Assembly (NCBI GenBank): GCA_051294375.1
Contig: CM119271.1
Location: 5,693,991 to 5,757,990 of the forward strand
Length of the DNA stretch: 64,000 bases
Source: Paraspadella gotoi
Taxonomy: Eukaryota; Chaetognatha
Direction of reading: 5' to 3'
The position numbers and the translations under genes were made by a program. The number at the start of each line of letters is the position of its first letter. The stretch's first letter is position 1. The notes beneath the pieces are model-generated. The model was not told the origin of the DNA and ran no database searches. It saw nothing but the letters and a program-made list of their open reading frames with translations. Positions 47,068 to 60,689 of the stretch are shown here, in pieces.

Positions 47068-48213
47068 ACCCGCTTTAACAAAACAGAATATTCCTCAGCA
47101 CAGCGACGAAGGATGGTCCGCGGAGGAGAGAGAGAGAGACGAAATCCTTCATCGCTGCGTTCTCTACCTGCGGTGATTATTCGACGTCGATGAAAACTGA
47201 CCGTATATATATTTATATAACAAAACGACAAACTGGGCAAACTGCGAATCATCAACGATCCTTATTTTTATTTTTATTTTGTGCCTCGTGAGAATTCTAA
47301 TAACATCTCTCTTTAATCAATCAACGCGAGGTAGAAAATGTAAACAATCGAGAATTAACAACGAAACGAGAATAATACAACAACAAAATAATAATACGAA
47401 AATGCAGCTTCGGGAGGAAACTTTGGCACGTTCTCCTGCAGCGACGATTTGGAAAAACAGAGGTAAACAATGGGAAAAAAAAATGTGAGAATCCATGTTT
47501 ATGTACGTGATACAAAAGCAGAACGCGAAGTTAGTTTATAACTAAGAAATAATAAAATTGTTGGTTTATACAGCCTGCAGTGGGAGTCTCTGTTACAAAA
47601 ATACCGCAACCAATAATATTAAGTCGTTATCCAAACTTCAACCGGATATCGCAATTCAATAAAAAGATTAGTTCGTCGTTATACTTACATGAGAAAATAA
47701 AAATATAAAGTTGAATTTAAGTCAAAAACATATTTTTTTTTCAAAAGAGCATTGTAAATTCAAAGTTCCTATAATATATTTAAATATTTAATACTCTTAA
47801 ACGCAATTAATGCTGACGACCTTCCTTAATTTTCGTCGTCGTCGCGTCGTCGTCGTCGTCGTGTCGTCGCAAATTACGAGGGATTTCCCACTTCGACTTA
47901 ACGAAACCCCAGTTTAAGAACCCGCCGCTATTAGTGAGCGGGCGATTAAGGCTAAACAAAAACCTCGTAACAGCAAATCACGGCTCATCTCGAAATTGAG
48001 AGAGAGAGAGAGAGCAGAGAGAGGAGACGTCCAGTAATTAGAGAGAGAGCAGAGAGAGAGAGAACCGAGAGCGGAGAAGATGAGAGAGAGAGAGAGTGAG
48101 AATATTTTTTCTCCACGGTTTTTATAGGGTAAAAAATAAATAACGAAGAAGGACAGAAGAACGAAATGAAATTGAATAATTTACTGTCTAACGACGAGAG
48201 AGAGTAAGAGAAG

Positions 48214-48244
<31 letters not shown>

Positions 48245-50663
48245 CAGAGAAGAGAGAGAGAGAATGAGAGAGGAGAGAGAAGAGTACGAGAATTTTTACG
48301 CTGCTGATCCGGAGCTGATAGTGCATAAAAAATATAAAAAGCAAATAAAATAGAATGAGAAATATAAGTGGTGAAACATGTTGGATAGAGTATATAGAAA
48401 AATAATAATAATAACGAATATTATATCATAATATATAAATAAGAGGTTCATGTCTGGGAAATCATAGACTTGTATTATAAAGTGAAGAGTAAGACCTCTC
48501 GTGTAATTTCTGTTTGTGCCGAATTAGTTAAACATTACATAATGGAGTAATATGCATTCCGTGTGTTTTTTTTTTGTCTAAAAAAAATTTTATAGATCAA
48601 TATATCAGTATATAGTTCTTATTACTCTTACAATGCAAAAATTTCAAAACAATTGAATTTACACTATATCCCTGGATCTTAAATATCGAATTGGAAAAAA
48701 GAAATTAATTCAACTGCAGGCAATGTTGTGTTGACTTGGCGAAAATTGTAGTAATTTGCGGCCGTTCTCTCCTTTTCTCTCTTTCTCCTCTTCCCACTCT
48801 TCTCTCTTCTGAGCGATGATACGTCAGCCTACCAAGCGCAGTCCGTGTTATGTTTGTTTAGTACCGTGAGCGGCGGGCGCGCGCTCGCCGCATCGACTGC
48901 GACTTCTCCTTCCGGCTTCTTCCGCTCGGACATTCGGGATATCCTCTCTCTCGGCTGCTTCCGCGTCCGAAGCGAGCGTGGATCTGCGGACCGGATATAT
49001 CTCTCTTTTCAGCCTCTCTTCCTCTCTCTCTCTTTCTCTCTCTTTACGGCTCGTTTGCGTTCGCTGGCGGGTGCTCGTCCGGGGTAATCTCTCTTTTCTA
49101 TTCTTTTGTTTTTTTCTTTTAATGTAATCTAATTTTGTCATTCTCCCCTCCTCTCTTTAAGACTGTTAGTTATTTATTTTTTTGCGACTCTCATGGTCAA
49201 TAAAGAAAACATCTATATCTATATCTATACAACCTACGTTCTCTTTATAGGGTGATTAGCAGTATTCAAGTATTTCAACGAATTTTTTTTCTCTATAGGC
49301 CTCTATATATATATATATAATATATATATCTCTTAAATAATCCCCAGCTCGAAAACAACAAGAAAGAACAATAAATCCTAAGCGAACCAATACAAATTAA
49401 TAGTATCTAAATTAGAAAAACGTTTCTATATATATATATATTATATATAATATCATTTGTTAAAAAGCAATCTTTTTATTAATTTGAGAAGTTAAAAAGT
49501 ACATCACAGGCATGTATTAAACCCAGAAACAGATTATATAGGATTTATATATATATATTCCTCTGTTTCTCGTTCATTCAGTCTGTGCATGGTAACTAGG
49601 AATTAAAAAAATTATGAAGTCTTCTATATCTTCACTTTGTAGAGCTTACAATTTGTCTATATCTATATATATCTATAACCTAAGTTTAATTGATTGTTAT
49701 GGGAGAATTATAAAAAGTAAAGAAATTAAGGCTTTCTGGATCACAAAAAGACCAACCTAAAAAACGTGTACTAGACTTTGGAAAAACTTGATATTTAGTC
49801 AATCAAATTAAATTTATTATTAATGGGAGAAATTTAAATCTGCTTTCAAAAATAAGAAAAAAGATATTTTAAAATTTTGCACATTTACAATGTTTAAAAT
49901 GGCGCTATGCCGAAAAATTGAAAATAAACAAAACATTATTTAAACAATATTCACAGCTCGCACAGCTCGAATTTGCCATTCTACTTGATTCAAAAAATTT
50001 TTCTACTCTTATACTCTTTCATACGTCCTCGCGTAACAAAAATGCAAATAATATAATCATTCTCATTTGCGATTATTTTTATCTTTATCATATTTTTCAA
50101 TTCTTTTTAGCATATTTAATCATTATTGTTAGATCTATATGCCTTTTTATCTATATTATTCATTTTAAAAGCTCCAAAATTCTTTTAAAATTAAAAAAAA
50201 TTGTTGACTAAATTTTCTTAATTTTTTTTCCCTTCTTTTTCTTTCTTTCTCTCTTTCTGTCTTTCTTTTTTTTCTTTCTTTTTTTTGACATCGTGAAAAT
50301 GACCCTACAATAATGCTAATACTTTCAAAAAGGCCCTGATCTCTTTTAAAGAGACTCCCGGAGCCGCGCGAACCCATAATCGCATCCGCTCGGAGGCAGA
50401 GAGAAGAAATTCGGCGCGGTCTGACGAGGGTAAAGAGAGAGAGGAAAGGAGTAAGGTTTCCGCCGCTGCCCAGCTACGATCGATCGACTTTGCCAGCCGC
50501 GCGGATCCGCGGAGATAAGGAGAGTAAGAGGACAGAGGAGTAGATGAATTAGGCCAGCGACAGTACACGTCGGAAGGCCAGGGAAGAAGCCGATCTGCCG
50601 CCGCGCGCGCGCTCCGGAGGCTGCGCTGTTTCGAGGCTTCGCTGAGTATAGCCCATCTCTCTC

Positions 50664-50735
<72 letters not shown>

Positions 50736-51365
50736 CCGCAAAGTGAGAGCAAAACCGCAAGAATTCGCTTCCACTTCTCGTCTTCGATCCTAAAAAAGTG
50801 AAATTGAATCGCTTCTTTTCAAACGCGGAACGGCGACTGGTCAGCTTTTTCAGTTTTTACTTTTAAATCTTTTCGACTTGTTTTTTCTGCAATAAGACAT
50901 TCTGAGTTGGCGTTTTCAAGTTTGCAAATTGCATGACGAAGCAATCCAGTATTGTGATGGCGGACAGAGGGGAGAGGAGACCAGAGGAGAGAGAGCGAGA
51001 GAGCAGAGGAGGCAGCGAGAGAGAGGACCGGGAGCGGAACCCAGCGTGCGCCGGATGGAGTCCGAGGCTGAACGAGAACTGCGATTCTGCCCGCGGCGGG
51101 AGGAGCGACTGGAGGCCACGTGGGGGCGAGACCAGAGAGAAGAGGAGAGAGAGGAGCAGGAAAGAGACGAGAGATGTAGTAAATAGGCCCCGCCCCTTTC
51201 TATTGCAGTTTCCCACCCATTGGTTCCTAAAAATATAAGAACAGACGTGATGTCAGTTTTCAGCTTTTTTTTCCGCTCGAGTTACCCTCGATTGTTATGA
51301 CGATGCCATGCATGATCATGCGTCCACATTTCGGCGATACCACTTTCTAAATAAAAACCAGGGTT

Positions 51366-52155
51366 TAACTAACTAAAACTAACCGAACAACCTTTACACC
51401 CTATCACACTAACAGCCTGATCCCCGTACACTTGCTGACGACGCAGCCGCGCCTTTACCAAACTCAACATAACCCACTTTCGCAAACTAACACTAACTAA
51501 CCTAACTACCGACCCCTACCTAACCTAACTTAGATTAACTAAACCAACTAAACTAAACCTAACTCAACTAACTAACCAACTAACTAACCAACAAAACTAA
51601 CAACTAAACTAACCTAAACTCAACCAACTAAACTAACCAACTAAACTAACCAACTTAAGAACTAACCACACTAAACTCAACCCACACTAAACTAACCACA
51701 CTACAACTAACCAACTTCAAACTAAAAGCCCTCAACACGAACACTACACCAACGAACACTAACCAACCCTAACTAACCAACCTAAACTAACGCAACTAAA
51801 CAACCAACAACTATACACTAAATCTAACCTAAAACTAATATAACCAAACAAGCCCTTGTTAAACTAACTAACTAAACATCTAAGACTAAGGCGCTACTAA
51901 ACACCGCACACGCAACTAAAACCAATAGCTAACTAAAACCAACCTACTACAAAACCAACATAACTAAACCACTATACCTTAAACCACACAACTAGAACCT
52001 AACAAACTAACTAAAACTAAACTAACTAACTAACTAACTAACTAAACTAACTAAACTACACTCACTTAAACTAACTCACTAAACCTGACTTAACTAAACT
52101 AACCAAACTAACTACACAACTATACTAAAACGACTACTAAACAACTCACTAACTT
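51366..52155 (-). repeat. Degenerate CTAACTAA array, mirror of the 42.6 kb array
   Basis: CTAAC-type repeats interrupted by frequent random-looking insertions and substitutions, unlike the clean array in the left arm. Confidence 0.85.
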
Positions 52156-52679
52156 TTTGCCACCGCATATAAAAATTAACCAATGCATTAATACAATTAA
52201 TGTTTATTTGATCACCCAACATGTTTAACGTTACCCTGCCGCCCAATCCTCCTTATCCTGGAATCTCCGGGTCCATCTCACGATTTGAAAACCTCAAATC
52301 GATCCAAAGCCAAATCGATGAATGCACATGTGCCAATGGAGTAGTTTGAGGAAGAGAAGTGAAATTGAGTTTAAAATGTAAGTTTACATTGGCAGATTTT
52401 TTTTTCTACAAAGTCAGTAGACCGGAAAACCTTGGCTAAATCTTTCTTTTCCAGACTGCCCGTCTATAAACAGAAAAGCATTGAAACCACATTAAAATTA
52501 TTTGGAAAATTGATACCTCATTCCCTAACTTATATTATTCTTATCAGTTAATTTCATCATTCCTAAATTTACAGAAAAATCACCGAGCGACAATTTCGTA
52601 TGCTTCGATTTTCTCGATCTACACCCCTGATTTTTTCGCTCGTCGCGTCTCACCGGCCGCTAATTTGTCGTCGTCTGCT

Positions 52680-52731
<52 letters not shown>

Positions 52732-53594
52732 AATAAAAAAATGCCTAGCGATCTTCCTCGATCGGTTTCCGGAAATGTCGCCCTCAAATTTCTTTAAACA
52801 TCGACCGCAGCGCGCATAAAGAAAAACAAACTCTTTATTTGTAAATTTTCCCTTTAGCTTACTATTTATTTTATCAAGGGATGGGGTACAAGTGAGTATG
52901 TCGATTTTTTTTTTTAAAAAAGCGAGTGTTGGTCTAATTTCTTTCCTTTCTTTGTTTGTTGTTTATATTTTTAGCATCTCTGCATACTCGATTGTTCATT
53001 TGTCTTTTTTTTTGAAATTAAACCCGCGATCTGCTTTCTATCATTTAACGTCCCGAGATTTTTTTTCGATTTCCTCCTGTCTGGCGCCGTTCTAAAAACC
53101 ACTTCCGTCTTCACTATCATATAATTCCGATAGCTCTGCGATCAGGAATAAAAGATTCTAAAAAAAAAAAAAAAAGTCCTTACCAATTCGCACCACGAGA
53201 ATCCGAACTTCTCAATACTTTTTGATCAACTTCTAAAATCTCTTCTCTTCTCTCGGGGCACTTACCCGATCGATCGTCAAAGGCAACTTACCCACCAATC
53301 TCTTTTCTCGCTTTATCGGTGACAAACATTTCTCCACCCCGACCAGCCGCCCGAGCAGACTTCCGTCGCCAGAGACCTTTGATCCTCGGCACGGGTACGG
53401 CGGATTACAAAAGCTTTCGATCGCGTAATAAAAATTGTCGGAACAATAAAGAGAAAAAAAAAGAATCTTTTTTTTTTTATCATTCGCTCGTGAAAAAGCA
53501 GTGTGTATGTATCTTAGATCGACGCTCATTCGAGGAGCAAAATTTATGCGTATATATGTCTAGAATAATGTGAATTCCACCTCTCTTCCTGCCC

Positions 53595-53613
53595 CTCTCT
53601 CCCTCTATTCCTT

Positions 53614-53686
<73 letters not shown>

Positions 53687-53690
53687 ATAA
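53595..53690. repeat. (CT)n tract in the right arm
   Basis: Pure CT at about 53620-53683, mirror of the short GA tract at about 41.26 kb but much longer. Confidence 0.95.
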
Positions 53691-53858
53691 ATAATTAAAT
53701 AAATATACTCAGCATTCGAATGCACTTCTCAATATTGAGACTATGTCCGATCCATATTCGCGGCAATTAATTTTGTTAGAAAAAAAAAGGGGAAAAAAAA
53801 ATCGTGTTTGACTTTCAGACTCCGAACCGTCCGACCCCCTAATCGATTTTAAGATTTT

Positions 53859-53862
<4 letters not shown>

Positions 53863-53919
<57 letters not shown>

Positions 53920-54352
53920 GAGAGACGAGAGAGAGAGAAGATAAAGCGTTGATTTTCCCAGATTTAAAGGGAATGACACGACAAGAAAAAACGTGAATCG
54001 ATGAAGTGTTGCTTTATCGTATATAAAAAAAAAAAAAAAAAAAAAAGACGAGCGTCGGTTATCGCTTGGTGGAGTCTTCGTTGCAAAGAATTAAAATTAG
54101 AGCGTCATTAGAAATTGTTTCGCAAAAGAAATGACGATTAATGAAGATTACTTTGCGTTTGTAGGAGATCATAAAAATGGTGAAAATTCGTGCGGAAAAA
54201 AAAACCCGCTTTTTTCAGTCTTTACCGATTCAATGCAGTACAATTAGAAGACGAGGTTTTGAAATTTGAAGCCTTTTATTTTTAAAATCGGTTCTCGACC
54301 TTTCAAGTTTTTTTTCCCTGGGAGTTTTTCGGGTTTCAAAAAAAAATACAAC

Positions 54353-54407
<55 letters not shown>

Positions 54408-54410
54408 CAA
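53863..54410. repeat. GA-rich stretches beyond the right arm
   Basis: (GA)n at about 53863-53940, the direct copy of the 46.9 kb block to about 54,045, AT-rich DNA, then (GA)n at 54357-54405. Confidence 0.85.
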
Positions 54411-54649
54411 AAACCACATGTCCAGAAGGAAGATATTGAACATTGGCAATAAACTAAAATTATATAAAAGAGTTATTTTTTTTAAATTAAGGTCTAGGTT
54501 ATAAAGACAAAGAATATTATAATAAGTGAATTGTTTTTAGAAATATTTGGAGCTAAAAAAAAGTTGGTGGGAAAAAAATTTGTAGTCAAAAAGTCAAGCG
54601 GCGATAACGATGTCATCACGTAACACAAATTTTCACACAAAGAAAAACA

Positions 54650-54835
54650 AAGTGAGAGAATGAGAGAAAGAGAAAAAAAAGAGATAGAAAGAGAGAGAGA
54701 GGGAGAGAGAGAGAGAAAGAGAAAGACAGAAAGAGAGAGAGAGAAAGAAAGAGTGAGATAGAGAAAGAGAGAGAGAGAAAATGAAAGAGGAGAGAGAGAG
54801 AGACAGAGACAAAGACAACGAGAGACAGAGAGAGA
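54650..54835. repeat. Degenerate GA/GAAA tract
   Basis: GAGAGA with GAAA, GACA and GTGA interruptions. The long open frame on the minus strand is only Leu/Ser/Phe low complexity. Confidence 0.9.
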
Positions 54836-54939
54836 TTCGAGATGTGAGATAATAAAAAAAAAAGAAAAAAATTATAATGAAAAAAAGTTTTAGTTGCAAA
54901 AATCAAACAAGAAAAAGATTGAAGCGGAGATGAAAAGAT

Positions 54940-55740
54940 AAAAGGACCGGGGGAAGGGACCTCCCAGCCTCCTTCTGAGGTGATGGAAGAAGCACAGTGA
55001 TCCTCTCCTCCGTTCGTCCTCTCTGTCTCTCGTCTCCTTCTCCTTCTCTCTGCTCGCTCTCCCTCCCTGCGCCTCACCGTCCGATCGCCGCCCGTCGTGC
55101 TACGCCTGCCTCGTCTCTCGCCCCCGGAGCAGTGGCTGTCCGTGATCTCGGGCGCCTCTGAACGCATTTGCCGAGTCGGTGCTCATGACGCAGCGTAGTA
55201 CTTCGAGGCGGACACGCAGGTCGTGACAAATGGGAGTACTAGACGTGGAGTTTCAGAGCCGACTGTGATGCGAAGGTGTTGATATGGAGTGAGTAGGTGA
55301 TGTGAGCGGTCTGTGGTAAAAAGGACGAGGTTATGGTCCAGATGAGCTGACGTATGGGGGGTAAGAGGTTCTTAGTGTGTGGTGGTGGAGGGATAGGGTA
55401 GTGGCGTAGGTGTGAGGAGGAAATGCGCGGAGGGGCGTCAGGGGTGAGATAGAATCTGATTGGCCGGGGTGAGCGGTTAACACAATGTTAGCCTACAGAG
55501 CATGCTTAGAAGCTGATAGGGGAATGACGCCGTTTGATGGAGTGATGCTGGGGAATGGTTTGAGTGTTGAAGGCGGGCAGAGAGCAAGCGAGCGTGCTGC
55601 AGCGCCTCCGCACGGTCTCTGTCGTCGTCCTCTGTTTGCTCCGGAATCCCCTCTTTTTTACTTCATTATTCCTTTTTTTTTTGCCTCAGAGCCTTTGTGT
55701 GCGAGTGGAATAAAGAAGGGGGGCGGCCTGAGGAGTGAGA
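54940..55740. other. GC-richer stretch without a recognised gene
   Basis: Raised GC and CpG at about 54,950-55,200 and 55,560-55,740. Open frames exist on both strands (for example 55485-55856) but show no domain, no consistent splice sites and strong GA bias. It could be a promoter or noncoding exon of a gene outside my recognition. Confidence 0.3.
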
Positions 55741-55769
55741 GAATGAGTGGGAACTTGAATAAGAGGAGA

Positions 55770-56510
55770 GAAGAGAAGAGAGAGAGAGAGGAAGAGGAGA
55801 GAGAGAGACGAGAGAGAGAGAAGAAGCTTTCGGTCGAGATTCTGGGCGTCGATTAGAAGTATGCGCATTTCCGGGCGCACGCCGGTGGGAGTTGCGAAGA
55901 GTCTATGGTTCCTAATGGGTTGATGGGCGCCAGACCGGTAACATCAGCCAGCTCAAGAGTTGGTTGCCGGAGAATTTATTATTCCGGGTTCTGTCGGATT
56001 TGTCAATAGGACACGTAGTGGTACGTTCCGTTGTCGTCCGGCCAACGGTAAAAAAGATAGCGCCCAGCTCGTGGCATTACTCGGGGGGGGGGGGAATGGC
56101 GGATTTTCCTCGTCAAGTTTCATATAGAAATGAGTGTATCAAATCGTGTCTGGAGAAAAGAATTTAAAACACATTAAGGAGGAAACTTCAATTGAAAGTC
56201 AGCTATTACTGAAACGGTCACAATTCACTCTCCTCGCCGACATGTGGACTCNNNNNNNNNNNNNNNNNNNNNNNNNGAGAGAGAGAGAGAAGCTTTCGGT
56301 CGAGATTCTGCGTCGATTAGAAGTATGCGCATTTCCGGGCCACCGTGGGAGTTGCGAAGAGTCTATGGGTCCTATNNNNNNNNNNNNNNNNNNNNNNNNN
56401 TGAATTGAATGTTTTCCTCCTTTAATTTTGGTTTTTTAAATTCCTTTTGTTGTCATAAAAAAGTCAGCTATTAACGAAACCGGTCAACAATTCATCTCCG
56501 ACATTGACCG
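55770..56510. repeat. Duplicated segments around two 25-N gaps
   Basis: AAGCTTTCGGTCGAGATTCTG to AGTTGCGAAGAGTCTATGG occurs at about 55,825-55,915 and 56,290-56,372. GTCAGCTATTA...GAAAC occurs at about 56,198 and 56,463. The copies differ by small indels, and the gaps are 56252-56276 and 56376-56400. Confidence 0.85.
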
Positions 56511-56963
56511 ACAGACCGTCCCGACCGGCACCGTCTAGTTTATTACGGTCACCGTAGAAACGAATTAAAAAACGGAATCATTGGTTCATTCAGTTTCCGT
56601 TCAAGCGGAAAAAATCGTCAACTCGGTCGGAGTGCGCGCGAGCGGTCGCCTTTGTTCGCGTCTCGGAAACGTTTACGTCTCAGACTCGGACGCGTGTACG
56701 TCTCGCCGATAATCAAGGAAAAGGTTTACGGGGCCGACTTCTATCGCGTTAACAACCACCGATCGTTCGGGGTTTCATCCTCAAGCCTAATTCTAAGATG
56801 TTCCGCGGGCATTAACTTTCAGTTAACGTGATCTCAGTTTGTTTTTTTTTTCACGTAACTATGCAAATATGAAGCATATGCACCATAGTGCAGTTTCTAA
56901 ATACAGTTTATTTTCCAGTAGAAAAGATTTTGTATAATATAAGTCAAGCTCGTGTAAACGCAA

Positions 56964-57124
56964 ATGAAACACACTCACCGACAGAGCGACCAAAAAGTGA
57001 CCAATAGAGGCAGCTCGCGCCGCAAACTCGTAAACATTGGCTTCCGGAATTTGGACGGGCGGATTCGATCATCGGCCATTTGCCCGGATTTTGCCTTCGA
57101 GAACGAAGCCGACGCCGCAGCGAG
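56964..57124 (+). CDS. Weak candidate first coding exon
   Basis: ATG with an A-rich context (CGCAAATGA) opens 53 codons (MKHTHRQSDQKV ... FENEADAAAR) and ends in phase 2 at GAG|GTAAGT, a perfect donor. The second half is GC-rich. I could not find a matching second exon in the remaining 7 kb and recognise no family. It may equally be a 5' UTR exon of a gene beyond the window, or chance. Confidence 0.22.
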
Positions 57125-57244
57125 GTAAGTTTATAAAAACGGATAAACTGAAGGCGGTCAGCTGCGGCGAAGCGTCACCTGGCTCAGGGTTTATATAGCG
57201 AGGCCCGACTACAGACAGGGATAAGTCTATAAAGCCTGGACCAC

Positions 57245-57248
57245 GTCT

Positions 57249-57314
<66 letters not shown>

Positions 57315-57316
57315 CC
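57245..57316. repeat. (GA)n microsatellite
   Basis: GA with GACA and AAAG interruptions. Confidence 0.95.
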
Positions 57317-58382
57317 TGCATGATGGATTTCCGGGTAAGGAAAAAGGCGCGTCGGGGGGTTAGTCGATAAAACGGATGAAGCTTTACGGCGAATCGAATG
57401 TTCAGCGGCGGAGATTATTTTTTAAGACATCAAAGGCGAATGGGGTCGAGGTGTTATCGCTGCTCTCCCGCCCCTTGCCAAAATAAAAATGGCCCCATGC
57501 GCCCGAGAAAAGATGTCTCTCTCAGCTTTTTGTTAATCTTCTATCCTCTCGTGTTTTCGATCTGCCGATAAGATTTTTTCGAATTCAGTCGCATGTGTTG
57601 AAGATGTCCTCGTGGCCATTAACTAGGATTTCTAGGGGGGGGGGAAGCAAAGTTGGGGGCCAAAACTCGAGCCAGTTTCTTGACGGGGACGACCACTTCG
57701 ATGAATTCACCGCTGGCCACTAGGGAGGCCTCTGAGGAGGCAATTGGGGAGGCCTCTCAGGAAGCCATGCGTCGTTGTAAAGCCTCTGGATAAGATTACC
57801 GCGAATGAGTGAGAGAGAGAGACATCGCAGTTAGGAGAAGTTTCATAATGAATTTATTTCATGTCCTTTGCTATCGCAAACTTATTAATTATAAATTTCT
57901 ATAATGAGTCGTTTGAATCAGACGATCCAACCGCTCGCCCACTTCCGGCAACTTGCCGTGTAACTCAACCCGCTCATCGTCGCCTCATTCGCGCCTTCTA
58001 ACAAAAAGCGCGCGAATAGAAGATCTTGGTTCGACTCTTAGCAATACGTGTAACTCGATCTCGGGCGGACTATAAAAAAAAAGGAAGGCAAAAGCTATAA
58101 GAATGTGGATCCTCAGCTTGTTAGGAAAAAAAAAAGGAAAAAAATATCCAGAACAAAAAAAAAAAGGTTCAGCTTTTGAAGGAATCAAGAGAATAAGAGG
58201 CTCTCTTGTTCGGGCAAGTCCGCGTTCGAAGAGGGCATCGGTACGGACCTGTCACGACGTGAAAAGTGAAAAGTGAAAATCAAGGGAACGTCGATAGGAT
58301 CACCATTCACCATTCACCAATCGGATCTCTACGGTCTACGCCTTTTTCTTACAAAATCTTTCAAAAAAGTGACTTGGGTTAC

Positions 58383-58576
58383 TTTTACTTTCGCCGACCG
58401 CGGTTAGGGAATGGTGAGGATTAATAGTAGTTTAAGGGTGGTTTAGGGTCAGGGGGAGTTAGGATTAAGAGGGTTTAGTGTTAGGGTAATATTTTTTTTT
58501 TTAAATGTTTTTAAAAAATAAACATTTTTAAGTCATTTTTCAAAAAGCCGTCAAAACCGCGGTCGGTGAAAGTAAA
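58383..58576. repeat. Inverted repeat, about 190 bp
   Basis: TTTACTTTCGCCGACCGCGG at the left matches, with one mismatch, the reverse complement of CCGCGGTCGGTGAAAGTAAA at the right. The loop is rich in TTAGGG- and GGTTTAG-like words. It is probably a foldback element. Confidence 0.6.
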
Positions 58577-59564
58577 ATTTAGCCGACGACTTTTTTTTTT
58601 TTTTTCAGTGCCGTGAAAAAAAAAAGCGCAGGAAATCCCAAATATCCTCGAGGCGAATTACGTACGAACGATCGAACATTCCAATTGATTCGACGACGAC
58701 CGAAACTCCCGTCTCACGCAGCGTCGTTGGCAATAACGAAAAACCCATTCGTGAAAATTATGATTAGTTAATCAACGACAACGAATACAAAAGTAAAAAA
58801 AAAGGAAATTACCACCCAAATATCTCGAGTTCTTCCCCTCCTCTTCCGCTCCTCCCTCCCTTTCTTCCTCCCGCTCCTCCTCCTCGAATGAAGAGTAGTA
58901 ACGTCACGTCAAACTCAATTGTAGAGAGGGGACAAACGTGGGAAAATGTCGCCCGGTGGGGGAAAAGAAAATTTACATAAAGTTACAATTATGTTGAGCG
59001 TTACGATTAACATTGATAATGGAAAAAAAATTTTTACGGTTAGAGAACCAATAAATATTATAGGGCCGGGGATAAGAATTTGTATATAGTGTAGCGCCGC
59101 GAATACGCAGTTTGTTTTTGTTGTGACGCTTAATTTATTTTAATTATTATTTCAGGCTATGTTCCGTATAAAAAAAACGAATAAAATGTAGCCAAAAGAT
59201 TTATTTATCGTCCGTTTAATATAAGAATAATAAGTTGAACACGGGGTTTGTTTTTTTTTTTCGTTCAAAAATAATAAATATTCAAGTGAAGAAAAGGGTA
59301 TTGTTTGTTTCCGCGGCCTAAAAAAAAAGATTAAAAATCCATCCGAAGGAGAAAAAAAATCGATTTGCGGTTTGTTTTAAGAAGTAAAAATCGGATATTC
59401 GCGGTTTTATTTTTTCTTTTGTTTCTTTTTTGTGTGTGAGCGAGCGTTGAAGGAAATATTTCTTTTGAGGTTCTAAATATCCCTTTTTTTTTCGCCGTGT
59501 GTGTGAAATTTCTTGAAACGGTACTAGGTACAACCATAAGTCTGGGTCCCAGGAAGTCCGGCGG

Positions 59565-59763
59565 GCACAGAGAGAGAGCGAGAGGAAGAGGAGGAGGGGG
59601 AATGGGAGGAAGAGGAAGCGGAGGAGGAGGAGACCCCGAGGGTGAGGACGAGTTGGAAGAGAGAAAGAAGAGAGAGAGAGAGAGAGAGATCGAAGAATAC
59701 GCCTCCCGACTTTTTTTTAACTGCGTGAAATACATAACCAGAAAATTAAAAAGGGAATCTCTC

Positions 59764-59808
<45 letters not shown>

Positions 59809-60005
59809 ATCTCCTCTCCATGTGTAGGAAAGATGGAAATCTTGCCGATAGCGTATAGCGAAGAAAGGCGGATTTGTTTTTCATTTGAATCTGCGTCGCT
59901 CTTTCTTCTCTACTTTCTCTCTTCTCTCTCTCTTCTCTCTCTCTCTCTCTCTCTCCTCCTCTCTCTCTCTCTCTCTCTTCTCTCTTGGCTCGCCTCTCTC
60001 ACTCT
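59565..60005. repeat. GA-rich and CT-rich tracts in tandem
   Basis: Purine-rich 59565-59690 is followed by CT tracts at 59760-59815 and 59915-59990, so the strand bias inverts and the region could fold back. No gene is supported. Confidence 0.85.
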
Positions 60006-60023
60006 CTTTTCTATATCAATTCT

Positions 60024-60342
60024 CTTAAATTCCCATCACCAAAAATAGATCCACGTATAAAAGAATTTGGCAGTCAATTGTAAAAAAACAAACCCACACA
60101 AAAACTTAAATTGACAGTTAAATTTCCTATGACGAAATTTTAAATTTATTCTCGTATAATCTAGTATAGANNNNNNNNNNNNNNNNNNNNNNNNNTCCCA
60201 TCACCAATAGAATCCACGTATAAAAGATTTGCAGTCAAATTGTAAAAAACAAACCCACACAAAAACTTAATTGACAGTTAAATTTCCTCATGACGAAAAT
60301 TTTAATTTATTCTCGTATAATCTAGTATAATTAACGACGATT
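60024..60342. repeat. Direct duplication across a 25-N gap
   Basis: About 145 bp containing CCCATCACCA, ATCCACGTATAAAAG and TCTCGTATAATCTAGTATA occurs on both sides of the N run at 60171-60195, with single-base indels. Confidence 0.85.
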
Positions 60343-60689
60343 TAGTTAATTCTTACTAAGAATCTTAGTTTTGTTTTTGTTTTTTTAAGATTTGACAATA
60401 GTAGGTATAGGAAATATACGTATTTTTCAAATTTTCCTTCTCTGTTTCAAATAATATATTTTTCACTCTGATAGTGATAATGAATGGAATAACCGTTCGA
60501 ACTATTTGAGACCAAAAAAAATTATCATAAAACTAGTAATTTTAATAATTAATATCAAAGTTTTTATTTTCAATTTTCCAATTTACACACCACTCTATTT
60601 CAAACCATTATTCACTTTCTCAATAAACATTGCGAAGACATTTCGACATGACGAACGGGATAAAATGTTTGGCATTTCAAGAATGCCTT

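Larger units (their letters stand above)
47068..53870 (-). repeat. Right arm of the large imperfect inverted repeat
   Basis: Reverse complement of 41.1-45.77 kb with many single-base indels and a block of about 2.1 kb (about 48.56-50.65 kb) that replaces only about 0.2 kb in the left arm. A segment of about 0.25 kb from the left arm (43.69-43.93 kb) is missing. Landmarks: TCATCGCTGCGTTCTC (47.15 kb), (GTC)n (47.84 and 52.68 kb), GGCCCCGCCCC (51.19 kb), and ATCGTGTTTGAC...CCTAATCGATTT (53.8 kb). Confidence 0.9.

Noticed and set aside
54616-55167. 183-residue minus-strand frame
   Set aside because: Two-thirds is Leu/Ser/Phe from GA-type repeat sequence, and the remainder is Arg/Glu-rich without a domain.
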